DNA of 64,000 nucleotides from Flavobacterium sp. 83 (lineage in GTDB: Bacteria; Bacteroidota; Bacteroidia; Flavobacteriales; Flavobacteriaceae): positions 1,612,001-1,676,000 of the forward strand of contig NZ_JQMS01000001.1 of the NCBI RefSeq assembly GCF_000744835.1, in the 5' to 3' direction. Below are positions 30,801 through 39,872 of the stretch, piece after piece (the stretch's first letter is position 1; each line of letters starts with the position of its first letter). The notes beneath the pieces were generated by a model that had not been told where the DNA came from, did not search any database, and worked only from the letters and a program-made list of their open reading frames with translations. Position numbers and translations under genes: made by a program.

Positions 30801-33800
30801 TTACCTTTTTAGCGAAAAATGACCTTTTGCTTCTCTACCATCTTCTAATTTTAAGGTAAACCAATAATCATCTGCCTGTAAAGAATTGCCATTAAAAGTA
30901 CCATCCCAACCCTGGCTTGATGAAGGAACCCATTGCTTGATAAGTTTTCCATAACGGTCAAAAATGTAGATTATTGATTTTGAATTGAAAGTTTCATTCA
31001 CTCCTTTTACAGTCCAATAATCATTATAACCGTCATTATTTGGCGTAAAGAATTTTGGTGAGCCTATAACGGCAATAGTTTTGCTAACTACACCACAGCC
31101 ATTTTTGTCATTGATAAAAACTTCATGAATTCCTGCGGGCACTTGATCAAAGAAATTGGAGTCTTGCCAAAATCCACTTGGTTCGTCTAAACTATATTCA
31201 TATTTTCCTTTTCCTGTTACGTTTACGGTAACTGTATTTATATCGGTCAAATCTACAATAGCAATGCTATCGATATGAGCCAAATCCGAAGCAGTAACTT
31301 TTATGGTTCTTATTCTACTGCAACCTGAACTATTTGTTACTTCGACAGCATAAGTTCCTTCGGTGTTTACGGGCAAAGTTGATGCTGTTTTACCAATCAA
31401 CACAGTTCCGTCTTTTGACCAAATATAGGTGTAATTACTTATAGGTGATCCGTCTTGAATTCCAGCATCAAGCGTAACGAAAAATGTGGGAAGATTGGAA
31501 CAAACCAATTCATTTTCGCCACCATTGGTATTCAAGTTAATTTTCGGAATTGGATTAACAACGAAATTTAATGTTGTAGTTGCAGTACAAGTCGTATTAA
31601 GTGGATTTATTAGTGTTGCTGTAATGTTTTGAGTCCCTGTTGTAAAGGTGGGTGAAAAATTTGAAAGCACAGTTCCGTTTGGTAAAGAATAAGTAACCGT
31701 CATTCCGGTTTGTCCTCCTAGAATAGTAGCTTCGAATGTTGATGTGTCGAATGCAAATTTTCCGTCTTGAATCAAAGGATCTAATTCGTCATCACAAGCT
31801 GTAGTTAAGGTCGAAGAAATTGCAAATGATTTAGGTGAAAGGTCTACAGTAAATGGGATGCTTATTTCATCAAAACATTTTTGAACTGTCTTGTTCGTTA
31901 CAATAGCTTTTATTGTTTGTGAAGCAGTTATAAAAGTATTCGGAAACGGACTTGGTAATGGATTGTTGTTTTGATCAAAATAAGTAACAGTAACATCGGT
32001 AAGCATTTGTCCTTTTAATAATTTCGATTCAAGAGTAGAGGTGTCAAAAGTGAGTATTCCATCTTGATTGTCATCACATTGTCTTGGAATTACAACTGAA
32101 TTAGCAATAGGTAGAGCTTCGACTTTTAAAGTAATGTAAGGCCCTAAACCAACACAAGCATTATTTAAACTACTTTCTACCCGTACCCAAATATCTTGAG
32201 AATCACGATAGCCAATATTCCTGTAATTTGAAATATCTGCTATTACGTTGAGTTCAGCTAATGCATCAGCTTCGTTTCTGTAATAGTTTATAGTGTAAAC
32301 TTGATTTATAGGTAATTGAGCTTGTATTGTGGCTTTTGTCCAAGAGAAATCAAAAGTTGTAATCCCGTCTCTATTATTGTTATTAGCATCTAAAAAATCA
32401 TCGCAAACAGGCGGAACTGTGATTTTATAGGTTGAAAGAAGATTAGTAGTAGGTACTTTTAATGTTAATTTGGCAACGCTATAGCAACCGCTAATTTTAT
32501 TGGCAACTTTCACCCAAACAGTCATTGTTGATGGTGTTGTGTTTTCGAAAGCCAAATCATTTGAAATTAAATCGGTTGTAAGACCATCTTTAGCCCCTGA
32601 TTGTGAAGTATAATAGGTAAAGTTTTCATTGGTATAATTTGCGGAAATTTGATTGTTATTTACCGTCAAATTAAAAAGAGTCTTCCCGTCTGGAATCAAA
32701 TCAGTATCACATTGAATAATGGTTACATCGTTTACTATTGGCAAAGGATTGACAACAAAATTTAAATTTGTAGTTGCGGTACAGCTTGTATTTGATGAAT
32801 TCGTAACTGTTGCTAAAACATTTTGAGTTGCAGTTACAAATGGATTTGGCAGCGGGCTTGGTAATGGATTTCCATTTTTATCAAAATATTTGACTGTCAT
32901 TCCAGTTTGCCCTTTTAGAATGAAAGCTTCGAATGTAGTCGTGTCAAAAGCAAATTTGCCATCTTGATTTAATGGGTTTGGTTCGTCATCACAAGTTGTG
33001 GTTAAGGATGCAGGAACTGGGAAAGCTTCGGGTAAATCATCTACTATGAATTTAATACTTGTTTCGTTAGTACATAACAGCGCATTTTTTAAAACGGCTT
33101 TTATCGTTTGTGATGTTGTTTTGAAATTAGCAGGAAATGGGCTAGTTATTAAATTTCCATTTGAATTTTTTAGTGGGTTATTGTTTTGGTCAAAATAAGT
33201 AACGCTTATGTTTGTTTGATTTCCTATTAAAGTAGACTCAAGGGTAGCTGTATTAAAAGTTACTATTCCATCTTGATTGTCATCACATTGACTAGGAATT
33301 ATTACCGGATTTACAGTAGGCAATGGTTTAATAGTTACTGTTATTGGTGTTCTAGTCGTACATCCATTATCAATATAATAAGTCGTAGTTGTATATACTG
33401 TTGGAGTTGCAAATGTGTTAGCTGTTCCTAGAAGAATTCCACCAGTTGCAGAGTCAAACCAATTGATCGTTCCAGTTGTTGAGGTTGCTTGAAGCGTAAA
33501 TGTCCCTAAACCGCAAGTAGGACCTGGTGGCATTGAGGTTGTAATTTGAGACATTGTTATTGAAGTACTTGCCGAAACTTGAATGTTGTCAACATCGCCT
33601 GGAACCATTCCTCCGTATTCTACAATGTAGCCTTTGGGGTAGTAATCTCCTGGTGGGTCTCCTTGTTCTGAAAGATCATTCCATGTTCCTGGATTTCCAA
33701 CTGTAATAGCAGTAATGTGAGCGTAATCCTCATTGTTGTTAGAGTCATTCGGTTCATATGGTGCGTTCCAATTGGCATAATAAAATGGAGCTGTTGCTGT

Positions 33801-34523
33801 TCCATTATTTTTTCCAATCCAGAAAGTGGTTCCTGTTCCGCCATTAGCAAGTCCTTCCGGGCCAGTTACCCATTTCCAGGTGCCTTCTAATGCTGCGTCA
33901 CTTCCGCCAATCCATCCTGCTCCAGGCGCCTGAGCTCCTGCTAATTGAGCTTCGTCGGCAGCTGTTAGCGTGGCTAGATAGCCTTTCAAGCCATAATAAG
34001 TCCTCGTTTCTGCCGCTAATTTTGCTGCTGTCCAATTAATCCCTAAATAGGGTACATATTCGTAAAAATGTTTGTTTCTTGGTAAATAACTAAGTTGACC
34101 TGAACCTAAACTAATTGAAAAAGTTTTGTTCCCAGATGGTGAAGTTGAGGAATTACTGAATTTGACATCTGCAATGGCTGCTTCAAAATCAGCATAAGGA
34201 ATATTGCTCCCGGTTGCGGTGTACAATTTCAACTTTCCTTCTGATGGAATCCAAGTTGATAAAACCGTTGGGTGGCTGCCAGTAAGCGTTAAGAGGTCTT
34301 GTCCAAAAACATATCCCGATGAGATTTGAATATAAACGGCATTGGTAGTTGGCTCAAGCGGATCGAATGCAATATTTATTGTTTGTACAATACTTAAAGA
34401 GGTTCCAGGACAATAAATTTGATTCCCCGTTGCTTTAATTACAGGAGGATTTATAGCATATATAGTCTTCGGAATGAAGGATAACAGAATTAAAATTATT
34501 TTAAAAGAAACATTAATTTTCAT
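30801..34523 (-). CDS. Large secreted protein: lectin-like domain, repeat modules, T9SS type B sorting domain
   Basis: 1240 residues. Signal peptide 1-23. A C-type lectin-like domain covers about 165-305 (WTAAKLAAE, GYLATLTAADEAQL, WIGGSDAALEGTWKWVTGPEG, PNDSNNNEDYAHI). Then an Ig-like HYR/SprB-like section and six or so modules starting with CDD (QCDDNQDGIVTF, TCDDEPNPLNQDGKFAF), two pairs of which are near-duplicates. The C-terminus PKFFTPNNDGYNDYWTVKG...IYIFDRYGKLIKQW...ADDYWF is the type B gliding/T9SS sorting domain. Expected to be exported by the type IX system and anchored or released at the surface, perhaps an adhesin. Carbohydrate binding is inferred. Confidence 0.9.
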   Translation of the reverse strand: MKINVSFKIILILLSFIPKTIYAINPPVIKATGNQIYCPGTSLSIVQTINIAFDPLEPTTNAVYIQISSGYVFGQDLLTLTGSHPTVLSTWIPSEGKLKLYTATGSNIPYADFEAAIADVKFSNSSTSPSGNKTFSISLGSGQLSYLPRNKHFYEYVPYLGINWTAAKLAAETRTYYGLKGYLATLTAADEAQLAGAQAPGAGWIGGSDAALEGTWKWVTGPEGLANGGTGTTFWIGKNNGTATAPFYYANWNAPYEPNDSNNNEDYAHITAITVGNPGTWNDLSEQGDPPGDYYPKGYIVEYGGMVPGDVDNIQVSASTSITMSQITTSMPPGPTCGLGTFTLQATSTTGTINWFDSATGGILLGTANTFATPTVYTTTTYYIDNGCTTRTPITVTIKPLPTVNPVIIPSQCDDNQDGIVTFNTATLESTLIGNQTNISVTYFDQNNNPLKNSNGNLITSPFPANFKTTSQTIKAVLKNALLCTNETSIKFIVDDLPEAFPVPASLTTTCDDEPNPLNQDGKFAFDTTTFEAFILKGQTGMTVKYFDKNGNPLPSPLPNPFVTATQNVLATVTNSSNTSCTATTNLNFVVNPLPIVNDVTIIQCDTDLIPDGKTLFNLTVNNNQISANYTNENFTYYTSQSGAKDGLTTDLISNDLAFENTTPSTMTVWVKVANKISGCYSVAKLTLKVPTTNLLSTYKITVPPVCDDFLDANNNNRDGITTFDFSWTKATIQAQLPINQVYTINYYRNEADALAELNVIADISNYRNIGYRDSQDIWVRVESSLNNACVGLGPYITLKVEALPIANSVVIPRQCDDNQDGILTFDTSTLESKLLKGQMLTDVTVTYFDQNNNPLPSPFPNTFITASQTIKAIVTNKTVQKCFDEISIPFTVDLSPKSFAISSTLTTACDDELDPLIQDGKFAFDTSTFEATILGGQTGMTVTYSLPNGTVLSNFSPTFTTGTQNITATLINPLNTTCTATTTLNFVVNPIPKINLNTNGGENELVCSNLPTFFVTLDAGIQDGSPISNYTYIWSKDGTVLIGKTASTLPVNTEGTYAVEVTNSSGCSRIRTIKVTASDLAHIDSIAIVDLTDINTVTVNVTGKGKYEYSLDEPSGFWQDSNFFDQVPAGIHEVFINDKNGCGVVSKTIAVIGSPKFFTPNNDGYNDYWTVKGVNETFNSKSIIYIFDRYGKLIKQWVPSSSQGWDGTFNGNSLQADDYWFTLKLEDGREAKGHFSLKR

Positions 34524-34545
34524 TCAATAAAAGTACTAATTTTTT

Positions 34546-35082
34546 TTATTTTGGCCAATTCAATTTTTGGAACAAATCCCAAGCTACAATCCCAGCACTA
34601 ACGGAGATGTTTAAAGAATGTTTGGTTCCTAATTGCGGAATTTCAATACAACCATCACATAAAGCGACTGCTTCTTGAGAAACCCCGTAAACTTCATTTC
34701 CAAAAACTAAAGCGTATTTCTTGTTTTTTTTAACTTTAAAATCTTGAAGAAAAACAGCGCTTTCCACTTGTTCAATAGCAAGTGTGGTAACGTTTTCTTC
34801 TTTTAATTTATTAATAACTTCAAGAACATTGTCATTATGTTCCCAAGCCACGGTTTCAGTAGCGCCAAGTGCCGTTTTATGAATTTCTTTGTTTGGTGGC
34901 GTTGCAGTTATGCCGCACAAATATATTTTTTCTATCAAAAATGCATCGGCAGTTCTAAAAACAGAACCTATATTGTGTAAACTTCTAATGTCATCCAAAA
35001 CTAAAATAAGCGGTGTTTTTTCGGATTGTTTAAATGCTTCAATAGATTTTCTTTCGAGTTCGCTGTTTTCCAGTTTTCTCAT
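34546..35082 (-). CDS. SpoU/TrmH family RNA methyltransferase
   Basis: 178 residues, the short single-domain TrmH form. Motifs: LDDIRSLHNIGSVFRTADAF, then FGNEVYGVS and IPQLGTKHSLNISVSAGIVAWDL, which form the SPOUT knot and SAM site. Likely a 2'-O-ribose methylase of tRNA or rRNA; the substrate cannot be read from sequence. Located 22 nt upstream of the T9SS cargo gene's start on the same strand. Confidence 0.88.
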   Translation of the reverse strand: MRKLENSELERKSIEAFKQSEKTPLILVLDDIRSLHNIGSVFRTADAFLIEKIYLCGITATPPNKEIHKTALGATETVAWEHNDNVLEVINKLKEENVTTLAIEQVESAVFLQDFKVKKNKKYALVFGNEVYGVSQEAVALCDGCIEIPQLGTKHSLNISVSAGIVAWDLFQKLNWPK

Positions 35083-35104
35083 ATTTTTTTGGGTTTATGT
35101 CAAT

Positions 35105-35139
35105 AAAAAAAGCTTCCCTAATTTAGGGGAAGCTTTTTT
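35105..35139. terminator. Terminator downstream of the DUF1573 gene
   Basis: AAAGCTTCCCCTAA-type arms (AAGCTTCCCTAA with TTAGGGGAAGCTT) and flanking A- and T-runs; lies between the DUF1573 stop and the methyltransferase start. Confidence 0.8.
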
Positions 35140-35158
35140 GTTATAATTAATTTAGAAT

Positions 35159-35617
35159 TTAGCTTTTTGATGCCTCATCTGGTAAAACAGTTCCTTTTAT
35201 TGTAAGTACTTTAGTTGGTTGCCCTTCAGCATTTGAAGTTACAGTTACAGTTTTTGTAAATGCACCAACTCTGTCAGTAGCATATTTAACACCAATAATA
35301 CCTTTTGCTCCTGGAGCAATTGGTTCTTTTGGAGTAGTAGGAACAGTACATCCACATGAACCTTGAGTATTTGTGATAATTAATGGTTTGTTACCATTGT
35401 TAGTGAAAACAAATTCACGTTTACCATCAGCATTGTGAGCAATTGTTCCATAATCAATAACTTCAGTTACAAATACCATTCCGGCACCATTTACTTTTGG
35501 AGTAGAAACTTTAGCAGCTATAGTTTTTGCTTTTTTTGTAACTTTTGATGTTTCTTGTGCATTAGAAGCAGTAACTCCTAATACTAATAATAACGCTAGT
35601 GTAACTATTTTTTTCAT
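35159..35617 (-). CDS. DUF1573 exported protein
   Basis: 152 residues. Signal peptide about 1-20 ending SNAQ. A DUF1573 domain (Ig-like fold) covers about 48-148: IDYGTIAHNADGKREFVFTN, then GSCGCTVPTTPKEPIAPGAK and the final KGTV strand. The conserved Cys pair GSCGCT is family-typical. A -7 element, complement of 35643-35650, reads TAAATTTG. Abundant in Bacteroidota envelopes; function unknown. Confidence 0.87.
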   Translation of the reverse strand: MKKIVTLALLLVLGVTASNAQETSKVTKKAKTIAAKVSTPKVNGAGMVFVTEVIDYGTIAHNADGKREFVFTNNGNKPLIITNTQGSCGCTVPTTPKEPIAPGAKGIIGVKYATDRVGAFTKTVTVTSNAEGQPTKVLTIKGTVLPDEASKS

Positions 35618-35777
35618 TTTCTTGTTTTTTAAATTAGTAAAACAAATTTAGAGAAAAAATCATGCCAATAACTTAATTTTTCCTTAAAAAAATTAAATTT
35701 TTGAAGTGCTACTTATTCACATTAAAATATTTAAATTCGCTGACACATTTTTTTTCATTTTTTAAATATAAAATAAC

Positions 35778-38384
35778 TTGGCATCTAAAGAGAAAACGGT
35801 TAAAGAAACGCCTTTAATGAAGCAATACAATGAGATCAAAAGGAAATATCCGGATGCGTGCTTATTGTTTAGAGTAGGGGATTTTTATGAAACTTTTGGA
35901 GAGGATGCCGTTCGTGCTTCAAAAATACTTGGGATAACGTTAACCAAAAGGGGAGCGGGGTCAGAAACGGAGACCGCATTGGCAGGTTTTCCGCATCATT
36001 CTATAAATACGTATTTACCAAAATTAGTCAAAGCGGGACTTCGAGTGGCGATTTGTGATCAGCTTGAAGATCCAAAAATGACCAAAACCATAGTGAAACG
36101 CGGCGTTACGGAACTCGTTACTCCTGGGGTTTCTATGAATGATGAGGTTTTGCAATCTAAAACGAATAATTTTTTAGCGGCTGTTTTTTTTGCTAATAAA
36201 TCAATAGGAATTTCATTTTTGGATGTTTCTACCGGGGAGTTCCTTACAGCACAAGGAAATGCAGAATATATTGATAAATTATTGCAGAATTTCAATCCTA
36301 GCGAAGTTTTAATTCCAAAAAATAATAAAAATGATTTCCGAGAAATTTTTGGTGATGAGTACCATAGTTTTTACTTGGAAGATTGGATTTACAAGGAAGA
36401 TTATGCATTCGAAACCTTAACTAAGCATTTTCAAACCATTTCTTTGAAAGGATTTGGAATCGAAGAATTGAAAGAAGGGATTATTGCTTCGGGAGCAATT
36501 TTATATTATTTATCCGAAACACAGCATAACAAAGTGCAGCATATAACTGCTATTCAGCGTATTGCAGAAGATGCTTACGTTTGGATGGATCGTTTTACCA
36601 TTCGAAATCTGGAATTATATCACAGTTATAATCCCAATGCAGTTACGCTTCTTGATGTTATTGATAAAACGCTTTCACCAATGGGTGGGCGATTGTTGAA
36701 ACGATGGTTAGCACTTCCTTTGAAAGATAGTGTCAAAATACAACGACGTCATCAGGTTGTTTCTTACTTAAAAGAGAATCAGGATGTTTTGAAAAACATT
36801 CAAAATCAAATCAAACAAATTTCAGACTTGGAACGTTTGATTTCGAAAATTGCCGCTGGAAAAGTTTCGCCTCGTGAAGTAGTTTACTTGAAAGAATCAT
36901 TAGATGCGATTATTCCAATAAAAAACTTGGCGTTAGAAAGTTCGCAAGAGGCAGTAAAAGTAATTGGTGACAGTTTGCACAGTTGTGAATTATTGCGCGA
37001 AAAAATCAAAACTGTATTAAATCAAGATGCTCCGGTTGCTATTGCCAAAGGAAATGCGATTGCTAAAGGAATTAATGCAGAATTAGATGATTTGCGAGCC
37101 ATATCGACTTCTGGAAAAGAATTCTTGGAAGGAATAGAGAAAAGAGAATCCGAAAGTACGGGAATTTCCTCCTTGAAAATTTCGTTCAACAATGTTTTTG
37201 GGTATTACATTGAAGTGCGAAACACGCATAAAGATAAAGTCCCGACCGAATGGATTCGAAAACAAACTTTGGTTAATGCGGAGCGTTATATTACTGAAGA
37301 ATTAAAAGAATACGAAACTAAAATCCTGGGTGCCGAAGAGAAAATTCATAAAATAGAAGTAGAGTTGTTCGAGCAATTGGTGAGTTGGATTGCCACATAT
37401 ATCAAACCCGTTCAAATGAATGCAAATTTGGTGGCGCAATTGGATTGTTTGTGTTCTTTCACGCAATTGGCTATCGAAAATAAATATGTTTGTCCAGAAC
37501 TCGACGAATCATTCGAACTGGAAATTAAAAACGGAAGGCATCCTGTTATAGAAAAACAATTGCCTGTTGGAGTGCCTTATATTGCCAATGATGTTTTCTT
37601 GGATAGAGAAACACAGCAATTGATTATGATAACTGGACCGAATATGTCCGGGAAGTCCGCTATTTTACGCCAAACGGCTTTGATTGTACTCTTGTCTCAA
37701 ATGGGTAGTTTTGTTCCTGCAGAAAGCGTGAGAATGGGGGTTGTAGATAAAATATTTACCAGAGTAGGAGCAAGCGATAATATTTCGATGGGAGAATCTA
37801 CTTTTATGGTCGAAATGAATGAGACAGCTTCTATCTTGAATAATATTTCTGATAGAAGTTTGGTGTTATTAGATGAAATTGGGAGAGGAACGAGTACCTA
37901 TGATGGGATTTCAATAGCTTGGGCAATTGCTGAGTTTTTACATGAGCATCCTTCAAAGCCCAAAACATTATTTGCAACGCATTATCATGAGTTGAATGAG
38001 ATGAGTGAATCATTGCCTAGAATTCAAAATTACAATGTTGCTGTCAAAGAATTGAAAGATACCGTGCTTTTTATTCGAAAATTAGTAAAAGGGGGAAGTG
38101 CGCATAGTTTTGGAATACATGTAGCTAAAATGGCTGGAATGCCTCAAATCGTAATTTTGAAAGCGCAAAAACTTTTAAAGAAATTAGAAAAGAATCATTC
38201 TAGTGATGCGTTGAACGGAATCAAAGCTGCAAAAGACGAAATGCAAATGAGCTTTTTCAATCTGGACGATCCTTTATTGGAGGAAATAAAAGAAGAGATC
38301 ATAAACTTAGATATAAATACCATTACGCCTATGGAAGCTTTGATGAAACTTAATGAAATTAAGAGAATGTTGACTAGAAAATAA
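35778..38384 (+). CDS. mutS: DNA mismatch repair protein MutS
   Basis: 868 residues. TTG start at 35778: an in-frame TAA at 35769-35771 rules out anything further upstream, and the next Met (residue 14) would cut conserved sequence. Motifs: mismatch wedge GDFYETFGEDA; Walker A GPNMSGKS; DNISMGESTFMVEMNE; Walker B LLDEIGRGTSTYDG; ATHYHEL. It recognises mispairs and recruits MutL. Single gene. Confidence 0.96.
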   Translation: MASKEKTVKETPLMKQYNEIKRKYPDACLLFRVGDFYETFGEDAVRASKILGITLTKRGAGSETETALAGFPHHSINTYLPKLVKAGLRVAICDQLEDPKMTKTIVKRGVTELVTPGVSMNDEVLQSKTNNFLAAVFFANKSIGISFLDVSTGEFLTAQGNAEYIDKLLQNFNPSEVLIPKNNKNDFREIFGDEYHSFYLEDWIYKEDYAFETLTKHFQTISLKGFGIEELKEGIIASGAILYYLSETQHNKVQHITAIQRIAEDAYVWMDRFTIRNLELYHSYNPNAVTLLDVIDKTLSPMGGRLLKRWLALPLKDSVKIQRRHQVVSYLKENQDVLKNIQNQIKQISDLERLISKIAAGKVSPREVVYLKESLDAIIPIKNLALESSQEAVKVIGDSLHSCELLREKIKTVLNQDAPVAIAKGNAIAKGINAELDDLRAISTSGKEFLEGIEKRESESTGISSLKISFNNVFGYYIEVRNTHKDKVPTEWIRKQTLVNAERYITEELKEYETKILGAEEKIHKIEVELFEQLVSWIATYIKPVQMNANLVAQLDCLCSFTQLAIENKYVCPELDESFELEIKNGRHPVIEKQLPVGVPYIANDVFLDRETQQLIMITGPNMSGKSAILRQTALIVLLSQMGSFVPAESVRMGVVDKIFTRVGASDNISMGESTFMVEMNETASILNNISDRSLVLLDEIGRGTSTYDGISIAWAIAEFLHEHPSKPKTLFATHYHELNEMSESLPRIQNYNVAVKELKDTVLFIRKLVKGGSAHSFGIHVAKMAGMPQIVILKAQKLLKKLEKNHSSDALNGIKAAKDEMQMSFFNLDDPLLEEIKEEIINLDINTITPMEALMKLNEIKRMLTRK

Positions 38385-38453
38385 TTTTTTTTGTTTTAAA
38401 GTTTACGTTATCAGAAAGTTAACTTTTATCTCTGTTTTTTTTATAAAAAAGAC

Positions 38454-38483
38454 TTGTTTAATTCAATAAATGTCCTAAATTTG
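38454..38483 (+). promoter_or_regulatory. Promoter of the tRNA-Gly/tRNA-Leu pair
   Basis: TTG at 38454-38456, 19 nt, TAAATTTG at 38476-38483: an exact Bacteroidota promoter, 49 nt before tRNA-Gly. Confidence 0.75.
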
Positions 38484-38532
38484 CATCCGCAATACACAAC
38501 AAGTATAGCGGTTCTTTTAAAAAATTGAAAAT

Positions 38533-38605
38533 GCGAAAATAGCTCAGTTGGTAGAGCGCGACCTTGCCAAGGTCGAGGTCGCGGGTTCGAGCCCCGTTTT
38601 TCGCT
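38533..38605 (+). tRNA. tRNA-Gly (anticodon GCC)
   Basis: Acceptor GCGAAAA/TTTTCGC, D loop AGCTCAGTTGGTAGAGC, anticodon stem CGACC/GGTCG with loop TTGCCAA (anticodon GCC), T arm GCGGG-TTCGAGC-CCCGT. Discriminator T, and CCA is encoded at 38606-38608. Confidence 0.95.
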
Positions 38606-38620
38606 CCAACACCACATAAT

Positions 38621-38706
38621 GCTCGGATGGTGAAATTGGTAGACACGCTGGACTTAAAATCCAGTGAACAGCAATGTTCGTGCGGGTTCAAGTCCCGCTC
38701 TGAGTA
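38621..38706 (+). tRNA. tRNA-Leu (anticodon TAA)
   Basis: 86 nt with a long variable arm, as for class II tRNA-Leu. Acceptor GCTCGGA/TCTGAGT, anticodon stem CTGGA/TCCAG with loop CTTAAAA (anticodon TAA), variable arm GAACAGCAATGTTC, T arm GCGGG-TTCAAGT-CCCGC. CCA not encoded. Co-transcribed with tRNA-Gly (15-nt spacer). Confidence 0.95.
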
Positions 38707-38708
38707 CT

Positions 38709-38741
38709 AAAAAGCTTCAAACTATGTTTGGAGCTTTTTTA
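38709..38741 (+). terminator. Terminator of the tRNA operon
   Basis: AAAAAGCTTCAAAC / GTTTGGAGCTTTTTT with loop TAT, ending in six T. Confidence 0.85.
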
Positions 38742-38842
38742 TTTTATAAGAATTTGTAACTGCTAAGAAATAAATTTTATAAAAGTGAATTCTAAGCTCC
38801 GTGTTTAGAATATGAAGTCTGCAATTTAAAATCTACAATTTC

Positions 38843-39193
38843 ATGGGAGCTTTTGTTATTAGTAAAAGATTTAATGATGAGTATAAATTTGTTTTCACTT
38901 CTAGGAAGGGGAAAATTATTTTTACAAGCTTAAGTTATGAACTCAATTTTGAGTGTCAGGAAGATATTGAAAAGTTAAAGGAAGATATTGTATCGGCTGA
39001 CTTTTTAAAGTTTAAGACATCTGGTGGGAAGTTTTTTTTTAAACTAATGTTTCGAGGGAGTCATTTTGCAACAAGCAGAAAATATACTACAGCATTAATG
39101 CTGGAGAAGGGGGTAAAAGAAATTGTTTTATATGCTTCAAAAGCAGAAATATTGGATTTTTCAGTTGATCAATTCGTTTTCGATGATTGGTAG
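38843..39193 (+). CDS. DUF1508 (YegP-like) family protein
   Basis: 116 residues. FVISKRFNDEYKFVFTSRKG and IIFTSLSYELNFECQEDIEKLK is the DUF1508 repeat pattern (about 1-50), then a divergent second half. The domain is small and its biochemical role unclear. Single gene between the tRNA operon and a bidirectional terminator. Confidence 0.7.
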   Translation: MGAFVISKRFNDEYKFVFTSRKGKIIFTSLSYELNFECQEDIEKLKEDIVSADFLKFKTSGGKFFFKLMFRGSHFATSRKYTTALMLEKGVKEIVLYASKAEILDFSVDQFVFDDW

Positions 39194-39214
39194 TTTATTG
39201 TGAATAGTGTTTAA

Positions 39215-39256
39215 AAAAGAGAGAGCCGTGTTAATAAACACGGCTCTCTCTTTTTG
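39215..39256 (+). terminator. Terminator after the DUF1508 gene
   Basis: AGAGAGAGCCGTGTT pairs with AACACGGCTCTCTCT across AATA, then five T: a strong 15-bp stem. Confidence 0.85.
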
Positions 39257-39294
39257 TATTATATCAGTTTTTTAAACAAGTGATATAAGTAACT

Positions 39295-39326
39295 AAAAAA
39301 GCCATCTCGCTTAGCGGATGGCTTTA
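39295..39326 (-). terminator. Terminator of the Ala/Val-repeat lipoprotein gene
   Basis: On the - strand: AAAGCCATCC...GAGATGGCTTTTTT, 25 nt past the lipoprotein stop at 39351. Confidence 0.75.
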
Positions 39327-39350
39327 AAATTTTTAGAATTTAAATTCTAA

Positions 39351-39575
39351 TTATTTTTTTGCAGCTTCAGTAGCAGTTGCAGCAGCTTCAGTAGCAACAG
39401 CAGCAGCAGAATCAACAACAACAGCAGCAGAATCAACTACAGCAGCAGCAGAATCAACAACAACAGCAGCAGAATCAACTACAGCAGCAGCGTCTTCAGC
39501 AGGAGCTTCAGCTTTTTTACATGATACAACAGTTAAAACAGCAACAACAGCTAAACTTAAAAATACTTTTTTCAT
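39351..39575 (-). CDS. Ala/Val/Asp/Ser-repeat lipoprotein, 74 residues
   Basis: Signal peptide with lipobox Cys19 (VVSC). The mature part is four copies of a seven-residue unit VVDSAAV/A (VVDSAAVVVDSAAAV, twice), then ATEAAATATEAAKK. At DNA level a 42-nt unit repeats twice at about 39406-39489. Low-complexity helical surface lipoprotein of unknown role; it resembles the Ala-rich lipoprotein at 43613 in style. Upstream (complement of 39613-39620) is TATCTTTG, a perfect -7 element. Confidence 0.75.
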   Translation of the reverse strand: MKKVFLSLAVVAVLTVVSCKKAEAPAEDAAAVVDSAAVVVDSAAAVVDSAAVVVDSAAAVATEAAATATEAAKK

Positions 39576-39612
39576 CTTACTTTATTATAAAAGGTTAATT
39601 ATTAATTCGTGG

Positions 39613-39620
39613 CAAAGATA
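39613..39620 (-). promoter_or_regulatory. -7 element of the repeat lipoprotein gene
   Basis: Complement reads TATCTTTG, exact TAnnTTTG, 38 nt before the start codon; no clear -33 element. The rest of 39576-39872 is very AT-rich and shows no gene. Confidence 0.55.
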
Positions 39621-39872
39621 TAAATTTTTTAATATGTAAAATATTTTTTTATTTTTTTTTTAAAAAATAATATTTTTTGACAACACTCTCATTCGTACCA
39701 ATTATTGTGCCAGAACGACAATTTTATGAATTATTTTCGTTCTTATTTGATAAATGCGACTCTTGCAAAATTTTGCTTAACGCATTTTGCTTAATTTATT
39801 ATTCTTTGCTTATTCTAAATTAAGAATAAATCTCACGATTAAATGAAGACTCTTTTGTTTAATTCTAAAATA

